From: Rhizophlyctis rosea
Lineage: Eukaryota > Chytridiomycota > Chytridiomycetes > Rhizophlyctidales > Rhizophlyctidaceae
Length of the DNA: 64,000 nucleotides
NCBI GenBank assembly: GCA_027596075.1
Contig: JADGJC010000228.1
Span: 312-64,311 of the forward strand
Direction of reading: 5' to 3'
The notes beneath the pieces were generated by a model, which made no database searches, had not been told where the DNA came from, and was given only the letters and a program-made list of their open reading frames with translations. Position numbers and translations under genes: made by a program. Below are positions 46,201 to 58,687 of this stretch, piece after piece (position 1 is the first letter of the stretch; the number at the start of each line of letters is the position of its first letter).

Positions 46201-49200
46201 GTCAGATCAGGAGACGTGGATTCTGGTTGATTTCTTGCGCATTACAGATTTTGAGGTTGGTGGGGCCGCTCATCAGCTCCTGATCCTCAATGGTCGGACA
46301 GTACGATTACCTCCATCATTTCGGATCCTGATTGAGGTGGCAAGTCTGGACCGCGCCGCCCCATCATTGTTGTTGAAAAGTAGTCTAGTTTTCGTTCACA
46401 GGGAGAAGGTTACACTGCGCATGATATTTAATGTGGCAGTGGAGAGGTTGCCGGGTTTCCTTGGACAGACCAGAGAATTTATAAAGGAAGCCTTCAGCCA
46501 CATTGTTCGACCTTGCTTGGACTTCGTACGTTCTTCCTGTCGGAGTGGGAAGCGCTTGATGGATGATGACAGAGTCGTTGTTGCGCACTTGACTATACTG
46601 CTGGCGGGAATCATGGAAGACTTTGGGAGCGAAGGGTTTGAACGTTTGACGGATGAGGAACAATTTTCATGGGTAACAGCTGCTCTGCTGTTTGGATTGT
46701 TTCATATTGTTGGAGCGTTTGCTGATATGGAAAGTCGACGGCGTTTTAATACCTTCGTTAGACAGACCATGTTCACAGATGGATTGGGTGGGCTCAAAGA
46801 AGCAACTGGTCGGGACGTCCTTTCGGTCGCAGAAATGCCAGGAGATGGCCTAATATATGATTACCATTATGACAAAAAGCTGCTGCGTTGGAGACCATGG
46901 AAGTCCATGCCCGCAGAGCGATTGCTCACTCCCGGTGTTATAATCACAGACACAGTGAGAGCGTGGTATATTGCCGACCTAGCAAGATCAAATGAGACTC
47001 CGTTTGTTGTTTCGGGGCCGGCTGGGGTGGGCAAGACCAATATTACGAAGGCGTTGCTGCATACGATGACAAGGGGCGATGCGCAGGAAGCACCGCTGAT
47101 TTTCTCGTACAGTCAGCTATGTACCGAAGATTCATTGCGGAGTCGCATAGAGCAACATTTGCAGAAGAAACGGCGCGGGACATTAGGTACCAGATCTGGG
47201 AAAACAAAGACGGTCCTAATCGATGGGCTAGATGTGGCCTTGGAATCAGCGAATAGATCAGTTGAATTCATAAGGTCGTGGAAGGAGACGGGGCGTTGGT
47301 TCACCGGCACTGCTGCAGAAGAGTTGTCCAAAGTAGAAGATATCATCGTTATGGCCAATATGGACCACGTTCCAGCCAACCATTCTGTCCGTTTCTTGAG
47401 GCACTTTCTACCAATCGTCATTGACGATGATGTAGAAGGCAGAAGTTGTGCAATTGCAGCGGAGATTTTGCCTCCCACCATAGGCTCTTTGTCCCTCACG
47501 GACATGCTGAATGCCACACTGGATGTTTTCTCCTTGGCTCGTCGAACGTTCCCGGTTCTGCCGAAAAAACCATTCCAACTGTTCAATCTACGTAACATCT
47601 TAGCAGTGTTGACTGCACTGAAGGTTGTTAGCAGGACAACGGATATGTCAACTTTGGTGCATAGCTGGGTGCACGCTTGCTACAGATCCTTCTACGATCC
47701 TTTGTCGACTGATAAAGATCGCACAATGTTCAGATATCGATTGAGGGACATGATAGAAAAGCATTTCCACACGGATGCAATGGAAGGGTTGCCTGACAAC
47801 GACCCAATTCTCTATGCTCCGCCGGATGCTGGGAGGGATGGAGCTCCACGTCCTTTAACATCTTTCTCTGATTACGTGGAAGTAACAACTCGATCATATG
47901 CTTTGGAGAATGGTGATATCAGCGGTTCTCCTCGACTGAGTGCTGATGAGGTGCAAACTGCTTTGACAGTATATGACACCATCATCACGCCTGAGGGTCA
48001 TGTTTCTCTGATTGGCTTTGAGCGGGAACCAGGTCTTTCGATAGCGAAGCTGGGGTGCTGGTTCGCAGGATTCAGATGGGTGGAGTATACGATGTTGGAT
48101 AAATGGAATACCTTCTTGCATGCAGCTGCAATGAATGTGATTGAAATAAGTAAACCATTAGTGGTCATTCTCTATGAGAATGCGCTCAACCAGAGTACAT
48201 GGGGCGAAGTGCTGCACATTTTGAGATGGGGCGTAGAACCAAGTAGCGACATGATTACAGCTTATCTGACTCGGATGGAAGGATTGGAAGGGTTCACGCA
48301 TCCACAAGCGCAGCACCAAGTGCAGCAATATTTGTTAGCATTCCTTCGTATCATCATCTTGGGAGAGGTTCCGCCTTTTGAAGATGAAGGCAGCTATTAT
48401 AGGAAAGTCCTGCAACGAGTGCCAGCCTTCGGTCGCCGCACCTCCATCAAAAGCTTCACTCGGTGGTCAATAGAATCCGTCCAAACAAAATTCGAACGTG
48501 TCGCCCACCCAACCATGCGCATTTGTCACAATGCCATATGTAATTTCTTCCATAAGTTCATTGACTATAGTAGCTCGGTACGGGAATTGCAGTACCGAGC
48601 GGAAGGGATCCGGCCGTACATACCATTGGACGTCGACAGCGCGTTAACAGTTTTCTCACATATCTACTACAAAGAATACAACGCAGTTGATGAAGGGCTC
48701 ACCCGCTTCAAGACTGGCATTATCAAAATAGACATCCTTTTGGAAGCTATTGCCCAGGTCGAAGCGGATTTTGCCAAGAGTCGTGATGACTTTGATGCCG
48801 CGGTGGTCCATACACGCGAGTTTTTGACGCAGATGGAGGATGTGCGGACTACCATCGGTCGTATTTCGAATATAGTTAGAAATCAGGGAGAGATTACGAA
48901 TAGCCTGAAGGACGAGCATACCAAATTGAGCAATTCCTTGATGGCGGACCTGGCGACGGTTACGCCCACTTTACATGCCGTACAGAAGCAGGCTGAGACA
49001 CTGACGAAAAACGATATTTATGAGCTGAAAACTATGGTATGTTCATGACTTGTACTTGCGGCTCACCAGTCTTTCGCTGCGTTCTGACCACAGCATTCAG
49101 ATCAACCCACCAAACGGTTTACAGAAAGTGCTGGAAACCATTTGCATTCTGTTGAAGGTGGACGCCAAGCCAAACGAGACAACATGGGAAACTTCCAGAC

Positions 49201-52200
49201 GGATGCTCAATGATTTCCATGGCAAAATTACCACATTCGATTCTGAAGCGGTGACAATACCAACGGTTTTGAGGATCGAGACATACAGCAAAGACCCGGA
49301 TTTCAACCCGCGGGATATCCTTAAGATTTCGAAAGCAGGTGGAATACTAGCGTCCTGGGTCCTGGCTCTGATTCGTTTCCACAACGTGAACTTGGCTCTA
49401 CAACCAAAAAAGCGTCAGGTGGCGGAATTGGCGGCAAAGATGGAAGAGCTTCAACGTAGCTTGGAGGCTAAACGAAAAGAGTTAGGGGAGCTGGAGGTGA
49501 AGTTGGGTGCAATGAGGGGCGAATTTGATGAGGTTGTGAACCGGAAGGAAGGCCTGTTTAGGATATTCAAGGAGGCGGACGTGAAGAACCGCTCTGCGCT
49601 TGAACTACGAGGTCAATTGGTGCACATACGTGTGAGATGGGTGGAGGAGTCTGCGCGCTTGGACAGGGAGCGAGAGGGCGTCCTTGGGAACTGTTTGATT
49701 GCAACAGGGACGGTGATGATGCTTGGAGCGGCCACCACTGACGTCAGGCGGTCTATGCAACGCATTTGGATGAAAGATTTGCGAGACGGCGGCTTGAAGA
49801 TAGCGGAGGAACAGCCGTTCAGCTTATGCGATTTCCTGACACAAGGTCAGACAGTGGACCAGCTAGTGGCGTCCGAGTTCCGGCTGGACGTCGGAGCATT
49901 TGAATCGATACTTATTGCTAGACACCACCGCAGTATGCCCTTGATTTTGGACCCTTTTGACAGATTCCCATTGGCAATGAAGATCTTTCAGCGAGAACGT
50001 GTTATGTATCTTAACGCTGATGACATAGATCTGAAGGGCAACCTGGTTGAGGCATTGAAGAAAGGGTCCCATGTCGTTTTGAGAATAGATGTTGATGTTC
50101 CCGAGATTGTACTTCGGGTGCTAGCAGAGAAAGAGGTAGGGGGCAGAGATGGCGGATTCGAGCTGACAATGGATGACGAGGTCATCGCAGTGCACGGTTC
50201 CTTCCGCATGATCTTCTGCACCCATCGGCGTTCCATTGTGGCACCCTGGGTTCGGCATTTTGTACCGGTTCAAATCCCGATGACCCAAGATGCAAAAGAA
50301 CTCCTCCTGACCAATCTTCTTCCGGTCAAGTTGAGTGAGCAAAGGACGCGGACCACCATGGACAAATTGGGAAGACGGAGCCGGCTGGAACAGTTGGAAA
50401 AACGGGCGTTGGAGTTCGTAAATACCCTTCAACCACATGAATTGAGCGCAACCTCTATTATAGATAACGAACATGAGATGCGGGTTACCCGAGAACAGGA
50501 TGCGGGGGCTAAACAGCTCGAAACGGACTTAGACTCACACATCAAGTGGTATGAGCGTGTCGCTGAGCAAGCGGCAAGTCTGTGGGGGGTGTTGGCAGCA
50601 ATGGGAAAGATAAGCGACCAATACGCGGCAGACCTCGGCGAATTCATCGAAACATGCCGCAAGTACCTAGCATCCGTGCCGGAGAATGATAAACACAAGC
50701 TTGCTGAAGCTCGGAGGGCACTAGTTCAGTGGATGCTATCATTTTACATGCCCATGTTTGAACAAAGCCAGCGGATCTGGTTTGCGTTCAATATCGCAGT
50801 CCAATATCATCGGCAGGTGAAAGGCGAAGCAAACCTGGACGTTCCTCCATCACATTACTACTTCTTGATCAATGGGAAGGCAGATCCGTCCTTACCGGCC
50901 AAAAAGAAATACCACGTTGACGAATTTCCTCCGAATCCACCGACATCATACATAACCAAAAAACGATGGAATAGAATCCTCGAGTTATCCAAAATTCCAC
51001 AATTCTCACACTTTGCGATGGAATTCGTTCGGTTTGCAAATCGATCGACTACACCCGTTTCGGACGCCAGTTGGGAGGATGTATTCAGAGCGATCTCGCC
51101 GTGGAAGCATAAGTTCCCATCGCGGTGGGATAACCTGACCAAGTTTGAGAAGATTCTAGTTGGGATATGTTTGCGACCGGATAGCTTGAAGGGAAGCCTG
51201 GAAGATTATGTGAGCTCAATTTTGTGGGAAGGGCTGCTTGACCAATGGGAGGTCTTGGAACAGCGCTATTTGCTCTCGAGTCCCATTGTGCCGATCCTGG
51301 TTGAGGCGTGGGAGGATGTTTTGCCTCAGATCAGGAGATTGGCAGTTAGAAAAAACGTTATCAATGCTTTTACTGTGCTTCCACTCGGGTACCGTCCTGC
51401 TGGTCATTCGCTAGTGGATCAAGCATTGGAGGATGCGTTGAGCAAGGGCCGGTGGTTAGTTTTGCTCAACTGTGAATTTGACCAGCCCTACATCAAGGCC
51501 TTGCATCAGCGCTTGGAGCTTCTGGCCTCACAACCCGCAAACGCCAAGGAACCTGCCGCACATCCAAACTTCCGTCTCTGGCTCGTCTCATCTAGCCACT
51601 GCAACCTCCCGCCCCGTCTGTCGGCACAAGCGATCAAGGTCAAAACGGACGCATACCTCGGGGTCAAAACAGCCTTCGCCCAAATCTTCCCAACTGTCGA
51701 AGAGAACCTTGTTCCGCACGAGTTCAAGGGCACAATGTCCTACCGCAATTCTATACTACACCTCGCGATATTTCACGCATACATCTCCGCACGTTCAACA
51801 CTCGGCCCCGCCGGTTTCGTCATCCCATTCCGTGTCACCAGTCAAGATTTGGCAATGGCGGTGCGTTTCGTCAGAGACATATATGGTCACGCCAAAGCGG
51901 CGATGAACGAGAAGGCAATTCTGAAAAGAGTAAGCTCCGTCGTGTGCGACTTCAGCTTCGGCTGTCACATACCGTTTGACGCGTCGGATGATAAGCGACT
52001 TCTCGCGGCACTGTTTGCGGATTTCATGTCGTTATCATGGGGATTGGGAGAGGAACAGGGAGGGACCAAGCTGCCGTCTTTGAAGTTTGTGCAGGAAGCA
52101 GTGCAAAGGAATGATATGGACACGGCTTACAAACGGATACAAGAACTGCCGGTTGGCGATCCAAAGGATTTCGAAATGCTGGGACTCCCGGAGAACGTTG

Positions 52201-53462
52201 TACTCTACGTAAACCATGCTAAATCACTACAAATAGCTTCCGCCATGCAATCGAATATCGAGCTGGTGTTTGATCCGCCACGGTGTGTCTATGAAATGTA
52301 TGAGGATATGATGGCCCTTTGTACGAGTGTGCGGGACAGGATTGACAAGGTCATTACGGGATCGATCTTCCGTGATGTGCTGGAGGGCCAGAAAGTAGAG
52401 CTAGATATACCAACGGCGTTGCAGATGCATACTATATACAAATCGCATGGGAAGCATATGGATGAGCTGCTGATTGAAAACGTTGAATCGTACGGTCGTC
52501 TCGTAGAAGTGATAAGTAGAACGATTACGTCGGCGATAGAGCAACTACAAGGCAAAAAATTGTTGGATGATAGGACGTACATGATGTTAGATAGTTTGCA
52601 TAAGAATGCGGTTCCCGAAGTCTGGACACGCAATGGCTTATGTTATTATACGTGTCTTCCATTTGCGCGGTGGATGGATGATCTGATTGTGCGGCTGGGT
52701 TCTGTTCGGGAATGGTACTCGATACGAACGGAGGATCGTGGAGGGACCTGGAGGACGCCCGTGATTTTTGACATATCGAAGACCTTCCATCCAGGACGAT
52801 TGCTGCAAGGTAAGCTTGGAAGAGCGATGCGCTTTACGTGTAGGTTTCGCCTGCTGATTTTTGGCTGAAAATTTAATCCCCCCTCCACAGCTGTTTTGAA
52901 TGACCATGCCATAATCAGCAAGGAGCCGGTTGAAAACTTAGAGATGGACACCATGGTCGTATCAGCAAAGCAGACCGCACCACCCGAGCGCGGGTGCTAC
53001 ATAAGTGGAATGATGCTACTGGGAGCGGCATGGGACAATGCTCGCAACAGACTGAAAGAGTCGAAACCTTACGAACTTTATACGTCAATTCCATGTGTAA
53101 GTCAACAGACTGCAGAAGTCAATTGCCAGAAAGGGACAGCCATACTAACCGCATAAACATCAAATTAGATTTGGCTCCAGCCCACCATTCAATACAATCC
53201 CACCAACACACCATCCACCACGACGCAACAACAAACGTCAACAAAACGCACCTCGCCGAAATACAAATGTCCCTTCTATATCTACAAACCCAATGCATCT
53301 CCAGAAGGCAGAACGGATGTCTCTGATCCTGAAGGGACTGAGGTGTCGCCGCAGGATTTGTTCCTTACTAATGTAGAACTCAACACTGATGTGCCGTCAA
53401 AGCTTTGGACGAAGCGGAGCGTGGCTTTAGTGTGTGAGCTGCCTCATGTTTTCCATACCTGA
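40237..53462 (+). CDS. Axonemal-type dynein heavy chain with degenerate AAA1 site
   Basis: Five exons: 40237..41351, 41422..49036, 49101..52809, 52891..53096 and 53169..53462, giving 4313 codons (4312 residues). Residues about 200-330 are disordered with repeated RPASA units; then a long tail and linker. Motor ring: AAA1 at about 1695-1850 has Walker A GPDDAGKA and Walker B CFKGLERM in place of GPAGTGKT and CFDEFNRI, so it should not hydrolyse ATP. AAA2 keeps YGSPMAGKS (about 1915), AAA3 keeps SGPAGVGKTN (about 2237), and AAA4 has lost its loop (LIGFEREPGLSIAKL, about 2567). The stalk coiled coils flank a recognisable microtubule-binding domain (INPPNGLQKVLETICILL, DPDFNPRDILKISKA). The C-terminal domain is present (SGMMLLGAAWDNARN, KYKCPFYIYK, LWTKRSVALVCEL). 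It resembles a non-catalytic, DNHD1-like dynein; subtype uncertain. Confidence 0.93.
40840..41070 (+). repeat. RPASA-type degenerate peptide repeat in the dynein N terminus
   Basis: Units such as KRPASA, TRPASAK, SRPASAL and SRPASAK recur every 5-15 residues, and the DNA shows matching gacctgcaagtgca units in tandem near 41008-41070. The region is basic and Pro/Ser/Ala-rich, so it is probably disordered. Similar RPxSA repeats occur in other microtubule or cilium proteins; any function here is inference. Confidence 0.8.
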
Positions 53463-54149
53463 TGTATGTAATTGTACTTAGATGTGATGTAATTATGCTT
53501 GAATCAAGTTACGTTGTATATACATTGCTGTAAAATGCAAACAGTTCGATATTTCTGCGTTACTGTATCCCCTTAGTCAATGTGGGAACATTATCAACAG
53601 ACCCTTTGAACAATCTCCATGGCACCAGTCGGATGACTTGTGATGGCATCGCCGATAACTTACATGGAAATCGGAAACTTCATCAGAGACATCCGTTCTG
53701 AACACAAAACCACCTCCTTGTTACGCAAGAATATTCTCCCGAGACTTTTTGATACATTCTGAGGTACAAGTGGCGGAAAGCTGGAACACCCACTCCTAAA
53801 GAAGACTGTATGTTGTACGAATGTGACGAATGTGGAGAGTTCCAAAAATTTGGAACGTTGTTTGCGCGTTCGGTTTTCCTGCCTTGCAGTGACGGATGTT
53901 GATTGCAATACCAGAATACCTACTGGAACAGGACCGGACCCTCCTTGTTGCAGCACGCGAGGGCGTTGAAGAGCCCGAACCCCACAACCAATTGCAAAAA
54001 CGTGTATATGATGAAAACACCGTGGATTGTAGGCACGCGGTCTGCGCAAACAACGTCCTCGAATATAAAACAAGAGAAGCTGACCCAATTCCCCACTCAA
54101 CGCTCGTTTGCCTCCAAGTTATCACTTTAATTTCCCATTCAACGTAAAC
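53463..54149. other. Intergenic region
   Basis: 687 bp between dynein and the AA9 gene. Minus-strand open frames of about 146-149 codons have no motifs. The final 100 bp are the likely promoter and leader of the secreted enzyme, with aatataaaacaag at about 54060 as a TATA-like element. Confidence 0.5.
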
Positions 54150-55397
54150 ATGTACGCCAAAACGCTTTTCGCCCTCGCCTCTCTCCTCGGAGCCGCCCAA
54201 GCTCACTACTGGATTGAGAACATCGATGGCCAGACTTCTTGCCAACGGACGATGCCCAACCCCAGTGTTGAGATGAACCCCATTACTGGTTCTGCTATCC
54301 AGGTATGTACGTCAACAATGCCGCCGAATTTGCCAATATGTCCTGACCTGACTTTGCATCAAAGAGCGACGCCGTCATTTGCAACGCCGCTAAGCCGATC
54401 ACTGCTGCGGACATCAAGCCCCCTTGTTCGTATGCTGCTGGCAGGTTCGTACAATGAGCGCCATTCATCAACTTATTGGTTGTTTTTTATGTTTACTGAA
54501 TTGCCACACCCCGTGATGTTACAGCAAGGTCACAGCCCAATGGTCTGACGGCCTCCAAGAGGGTCACCCCGGACCTTGCGTCGTGTACGCTTCTAAGAAG
54601 CTCAGCTCTCCCATCACCTGGACTAAGATTTACTACGAGGGCTACCACCAGGACACTGGTCTTTGGTGCCACGAGCGCATGTTGAAGAATGGGAACAAGC
54701 TTGAGTGAGTGGGCTTTAGGTTGCGCAGCTATAAGGCAGTCGACTCCTAACTCGTATTTCATAGCTTCCCTATCCCCGCCAACATGGAATCAGGCGACTA
54801 TATCTTCCGTATCGAACACGTCGCCCTCCACGTCGCTTCCTCCCCCAACGGCGCTCAGTTGTACATGTCGTGCTTCGATATTAACGGTGAGTATTGCGCT
54901 GGCCAGATAATCATCCTTCATTATCTTATATGATCTTCACCACCCACTCAGTCACCAACGGCGGCTCCGCATGGGCCGACCAAGGCATTGCCTTTCCCGG
55001 CGAATACCAACCCACCACCCCTGGTCTCTACATCGAATGGTGGCGTGTCGTCCAAGACCCCTCTTACTACCCCGGCCTCCCCGCTCCCGATGTCTACAAC
55101 TTCGGATCTGGCGGTAGCTCTGCTAGCGGGGTGACTGTCCGTACCACAACGACTACTCGTGCTGCCCCCACCACTACAACCACTCGGGCTGTCGTGACCA
55201 CCACCAGCACTTCCCGTGCCCAACCTACTACCACTACGACTGCTGCTCGTACTTCTACTACGACCGTCAGCGGAGGCGGTGCTGACTGCGCTGCCCACTA
55301 CGGCCAATGTGGCGGAAAGGGATGGACTGGGGCAACTTGCTGTGCATCAGGTACAACCTGTAAGGTCTCCAACGACTATTACTCTCAATGTTTGTAA
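54150..55397 (+). CDS. AA9 lytic polysaccharide monooxygenase with C-terminal CBM1
   Basis: Five exons: 54150..54302, 54365..54444, 54525..54704, 54765..54886 and 54952..55397, giving 327 codons (326 residues). This secreted copper enzyme oxidatively cleaves cellulose. The signal peptide [18 protein letters not shown] ends just before His (HYWIENIDG), the residue that must be N-terminal to form the copper histidine brace. The second brace His lies in [10 protein letters not shown]. Other AA9 features are [22 protein letters not shown] and the Cys pairs CNAAKPI and GPCVVY. A Thr-rich linker of about 60 residues leads to a CBM1 ([19 protein letters not shown], ending YYSQCL) with its conserved cysteines and aromatics. 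No G/T switch is seen in this gene. Confidence 0.93.
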
Positions 55398-57953
55398 GCT
55401 ATTCAGAGGTTGCTTGGTCTTTGCCCTGCAGCGGTGGAGCTTAGCGCTATCTTTGTACGGTGGTGTTGCCCACATCACGTTTGTTGGGGGCTGGTCCCCT
55501 TGAATATATCTTCATTTTGTAATTGAGAATCTTTCATTGGTAATGGCCACTATTCGCCACTTCGTAACCGTGCGATTTCATCATGCGTTGTCAACCTTGC
55601 ATTTGTAGGCTTTCTTAGCTCATGACCAGGAGTGCGCACGAGTTCTGTTTTGGGGTCTGAGTGGCTGATCCGGTTAAGGACTGTAACGAGCTGCTAAAAA
55701 TAGGTTTCGATCTAATCTAAGCTTTTCGTTGTTGAAATACGAGCCACGAACCACTGAACGAGATGGCGGTGCGGAGTTTTATTCTTTGGGGGTTCCCTGA
55801 TCTCATCTAAAAGTTTACAATCAAACTGTCTGCAATCGAGCACTGCAGCCGGCCACGCCATTTGAGGTCATTCACTTCGCTCCCCATACAATTCATTGAT
55901 TCAAGTCCAAGAACTGTAGTTTGTAATTGACTGTCATTCCTTAAATTCTTGAATGAACATCCCATTCTATTTACCTCGTGACGGTGCAAAACAACCCCCT
56001 GAACCTCTATCAGATGTGACTCTACGTACAGCTCACAACTCATCGATTCACATAAAGCCCTTCCCTACTGGCTGTCAAATCTGGGTTCCCGCAGTTCCCG
56101 CTTTGCAGTCCCCCAATAGTTCACTTACATCTGCTCTTGGCGGGGCGAACTTCTTGCGGCTCCCATGGCTTGTCGATTGAAAGGCCCGAGACAAAAGATG
56201 TGCATCGAAGGTGAGGGGAAAATGTTGGATCTGCATTTGATTGCACACTTGTCAGCAAGGTATTCATTCGGGACGCGACGCAAGAAAAACACTCACCAAC
56301 TTTTTCTTATTAAAACACGGCCAATAAACGTACCCTGTATCGGTCCAGGGGCAGCGATCTGCACATTGAAAGGAAGAACTCGGAAAGCATCGGTTAGAGT
56401 TAGTTCGCGAGTGAAGACGCTCTCGGTACCCTTTTGTCGCCATGTACCAAAGGAGTGCATCCCAAAGCCCTTGTTCGTCGTCGTTTTCCAGCTTGTGTCC
56501 AAAGTTTTCTTTGTCATCTTCGCTATTCAGCGCTGCTCCACAATGTCCACAAACAGAAGTAGCGAAAGAAGTATGCATACTTTTGCAAATGGTGAAGTCC
56601 AATATGATCGCCAATTGCTCAGTCCAAAATGATATCAGCCCAGAACAAAATCAGGCCAGAACAGATTCAGTCCAGAATGGAGCATAGGTCAGTTGCGCCA
56701 ACTCAGCCCAGACATTCAATTCCACATCTCCAGTACTTCCAGTCCCCACTCCATCCCCTGTCTCTGTGCAACACTACCCCTGGTGCCCGATCGCAACGTT
56801 TGCAACCTTTGCAGTAATTGGCATAACCCCAGCAGGTCATCCCACATTTCTTTCCCACCCTTATTGTGAATGGCTCGGTCAGCCAAGTTCCGTTGCCACT
56901 GTCATCACCACCCTTTTACAGCGATCTCAGCCCAGATTCCACAAAGCGATATGTGGTGATGTGTTCAGCCCAGAGTGTTTCCCAATGTTTCCCAATCGTT
57001 TCCGCAATTGTTGCATCCCCATTTTCTCCCTTGACCTCCAAAAATTGATGTTCTTAACCCACTAACCTGACGGAGTTGAGTGACAGATAGTTGCGTCTGA
57101 CGGCGATCGTGAGGAAGTTAGGGATGATGGGGGCAAAGTGAGACAAGGGCTTAAAGTTGATTAAAATGTCCGATGCGAAGAGGATGGTTTTGATGGCCTT
57201 CAACAAGTTCCGACCTCCCACACTTCCCACCTTTTGTATTTCGCGGGTTGCTGGCAGCCAGCAGGAAGGGAAGTTGTACATCAACCTGCTGGGGGTTCGC
57301 CAAGTCACTCGGATCATGTGTGTCACGTCACAGCTTCATGACTGGGCCACGTTGACCGGGCCGTGGGATGCGCAGTCACACATGCACGAGTCTGCGCTTT
57401 TGCCTTTTGTGGTTTAACTTACCGAAGCCACACATTGCATGTCTTGACTCAACCCAAGGCATCCTCCTGGCCGCACAGATGCTGTCAGACCTTTTCAAAG
57501 TCCGTGACATCAAATCTGGGGGAGGTTAAGACCTTCCCGATCAGGAAGGTGTTAGTGTGGCAATTTCAAAGAGCCGCACTCCGAGACATTGACTCATCCT
57601 GACCGCGGTCTGCAAACACCGTTTATCTTGATATGGTTTAACTGGTGGCTTGGCCGCCACGGCTCCATTGCAACACTCAAGCCGGAGTGATTGGCTCTCA
57701 GGAAGATTTGATGTCACGGACTTTCATCTCTCGCTCACACGAAAATCGCATTATCCAATGACCCAACGGTGTTTCTGAAAGCCCAGTTGTTGACCAGTTG
57801 ATCACAAAGCCGTTGTACAGACGCGTTTGCAAATTTCCCAACAAATAGTTACCTTGTACACCAACGCTCCAGTTTGCCACTTCGTGATGACCAGCACAGC
57901 AGGCACGACACCAAAAATCGACGCGAAAGCATTAGAATAACACACTCTTACAG
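55398..57953. other. Sparse region, 2.5 kb
   Basis: No gene model could be supported. A minus-strand frame at 56293..56517 (LTLTDAFRVLPFNVQIAAPG) has protein-like composition but no start, domain or splice partner. It includes the 16-bp tandem repeat described separately. Possibly a relic of one or more genes. Confidence 0.45.
56619..56682 (+). repeat. 16-bp tandem repeat, four degenerate copies
   Basis: Units tcagtccaaaatgata, tcagcccagaacaaaa, tcaggccagaacagat and tcagtccagaatggag follow each other without gaps (56619, 56635, 56651, 56667). A fifth, weaker copy (aagtccaatatgatcg) lies just upstream. Isolated copies of the core tcagcccaga occur near 56704, 56927 and 56965. Confidence 0.85.
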
Positions 57954-58603
57954 AAAGCTCTGCTCCGCCCTTACCTGCACCCGCACCAATTGGTGCAGAT
58001 ACGACGGCGTCGGGGCTGTCTAAGAAGAAGAAAAAGAAGAAAGCAAAAAATAAGAGTTCCGAGGGAGAAGATGTAGACGATATCGACTGCATAGTGGCCA
58101 GCATAGATAGGTGAGATATATAAGATCACTAATTTGCCTTACCACCATGTGCAAAGGTTAACTATTCCGGCGTCAATCAGTGCATCCGTAGCACCAGCAC
58201 CATCCAATCAATGCGCCGCCGCAAAGTGCACAGAAAAGGTCCACCTAATAGGCGTAACATGTGAATTCTGTAATCGAAAGTTTTGCATGAGTGAGTTCCT
58301 GCAAACATTCCACCCGGAGCGTTTCTTCCGTCCTGAACCACACGTCCAAATCTCATTCCTACAGCCCACCGTCACCCCGAATCCCACTCCACAAAATGCA
58401 CGGAAAAGAAACGCTCCACAACACACTCATCATACAAAGCGGACGCAAAGCTGATGCTTGAAACCGCCAAGCGGGATCCGTCTGCTGCAAATAAGCCTGG
58501 ATCAGTGGCAAAGGAAAGAGAAGATGCGCGGAAGAGGTTGAAGGAGAAGATGGAGGCGGCGCGAAAGGCGGAGGGAAGAGGAGTGGATAAGAAGGGGAAG
58601 TGA
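57954..58603 (+). CDS. AN1-type zinc-finger protein (IGHMBP2 C-terminus-like), 5' end unresolved
   Basis: Visible exons are 57954..58110, 58157..58290 and 58365..58603, with clean phase matches. Reading through, a Lys-rich stretch (LSKKKKKKKAKNKSSEGEDV) leads to an AN1 zinc finger: CAAAKCTEKVHLIGVTCEFC, then NRKFCMTHRHPESHSTKC, which supplies all Cys/His ligands only after splicing. A basic helix follows (EREDARKRLKEKMEAARKAE). The layout matches the tail of the helicase IGHMBP2/SMUBP-2, but no helicase lies upstream. In the same frame an ATG at 57887 encodes 17 codons, then TAA at 57938, then the exon, with no usable GT donor between. It is therefore either a stand-alone AN1 protein with a missed first exon or a decaying helicase remnant. 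Confidence 0.65.
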
Positions 58604-58687
58604 GATTATTTATGGATTGGGTAGACGTTGAGTACTTTGTACACATCTTGCAAAGTCCACTATGAGCAATGCGCTGTCCTTTAATCA

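Noticed and set aside
41303..49048. Dynein as a gene starting with the ATG-less frame at 41303, separate from the 40141-41355 frame
   Set aside because: Splicing 41351 to 41422 joins the two frames with correct phase (AA|A), removes an unlikely hydrophobic leader and gives one N-terminal tail.
53660..54245. Minus-strand frames upstream of the AA9 gene
   Set aside because: Overlap the probable promoter and 5' exon of a well-supported gene and show no recognisable protein.
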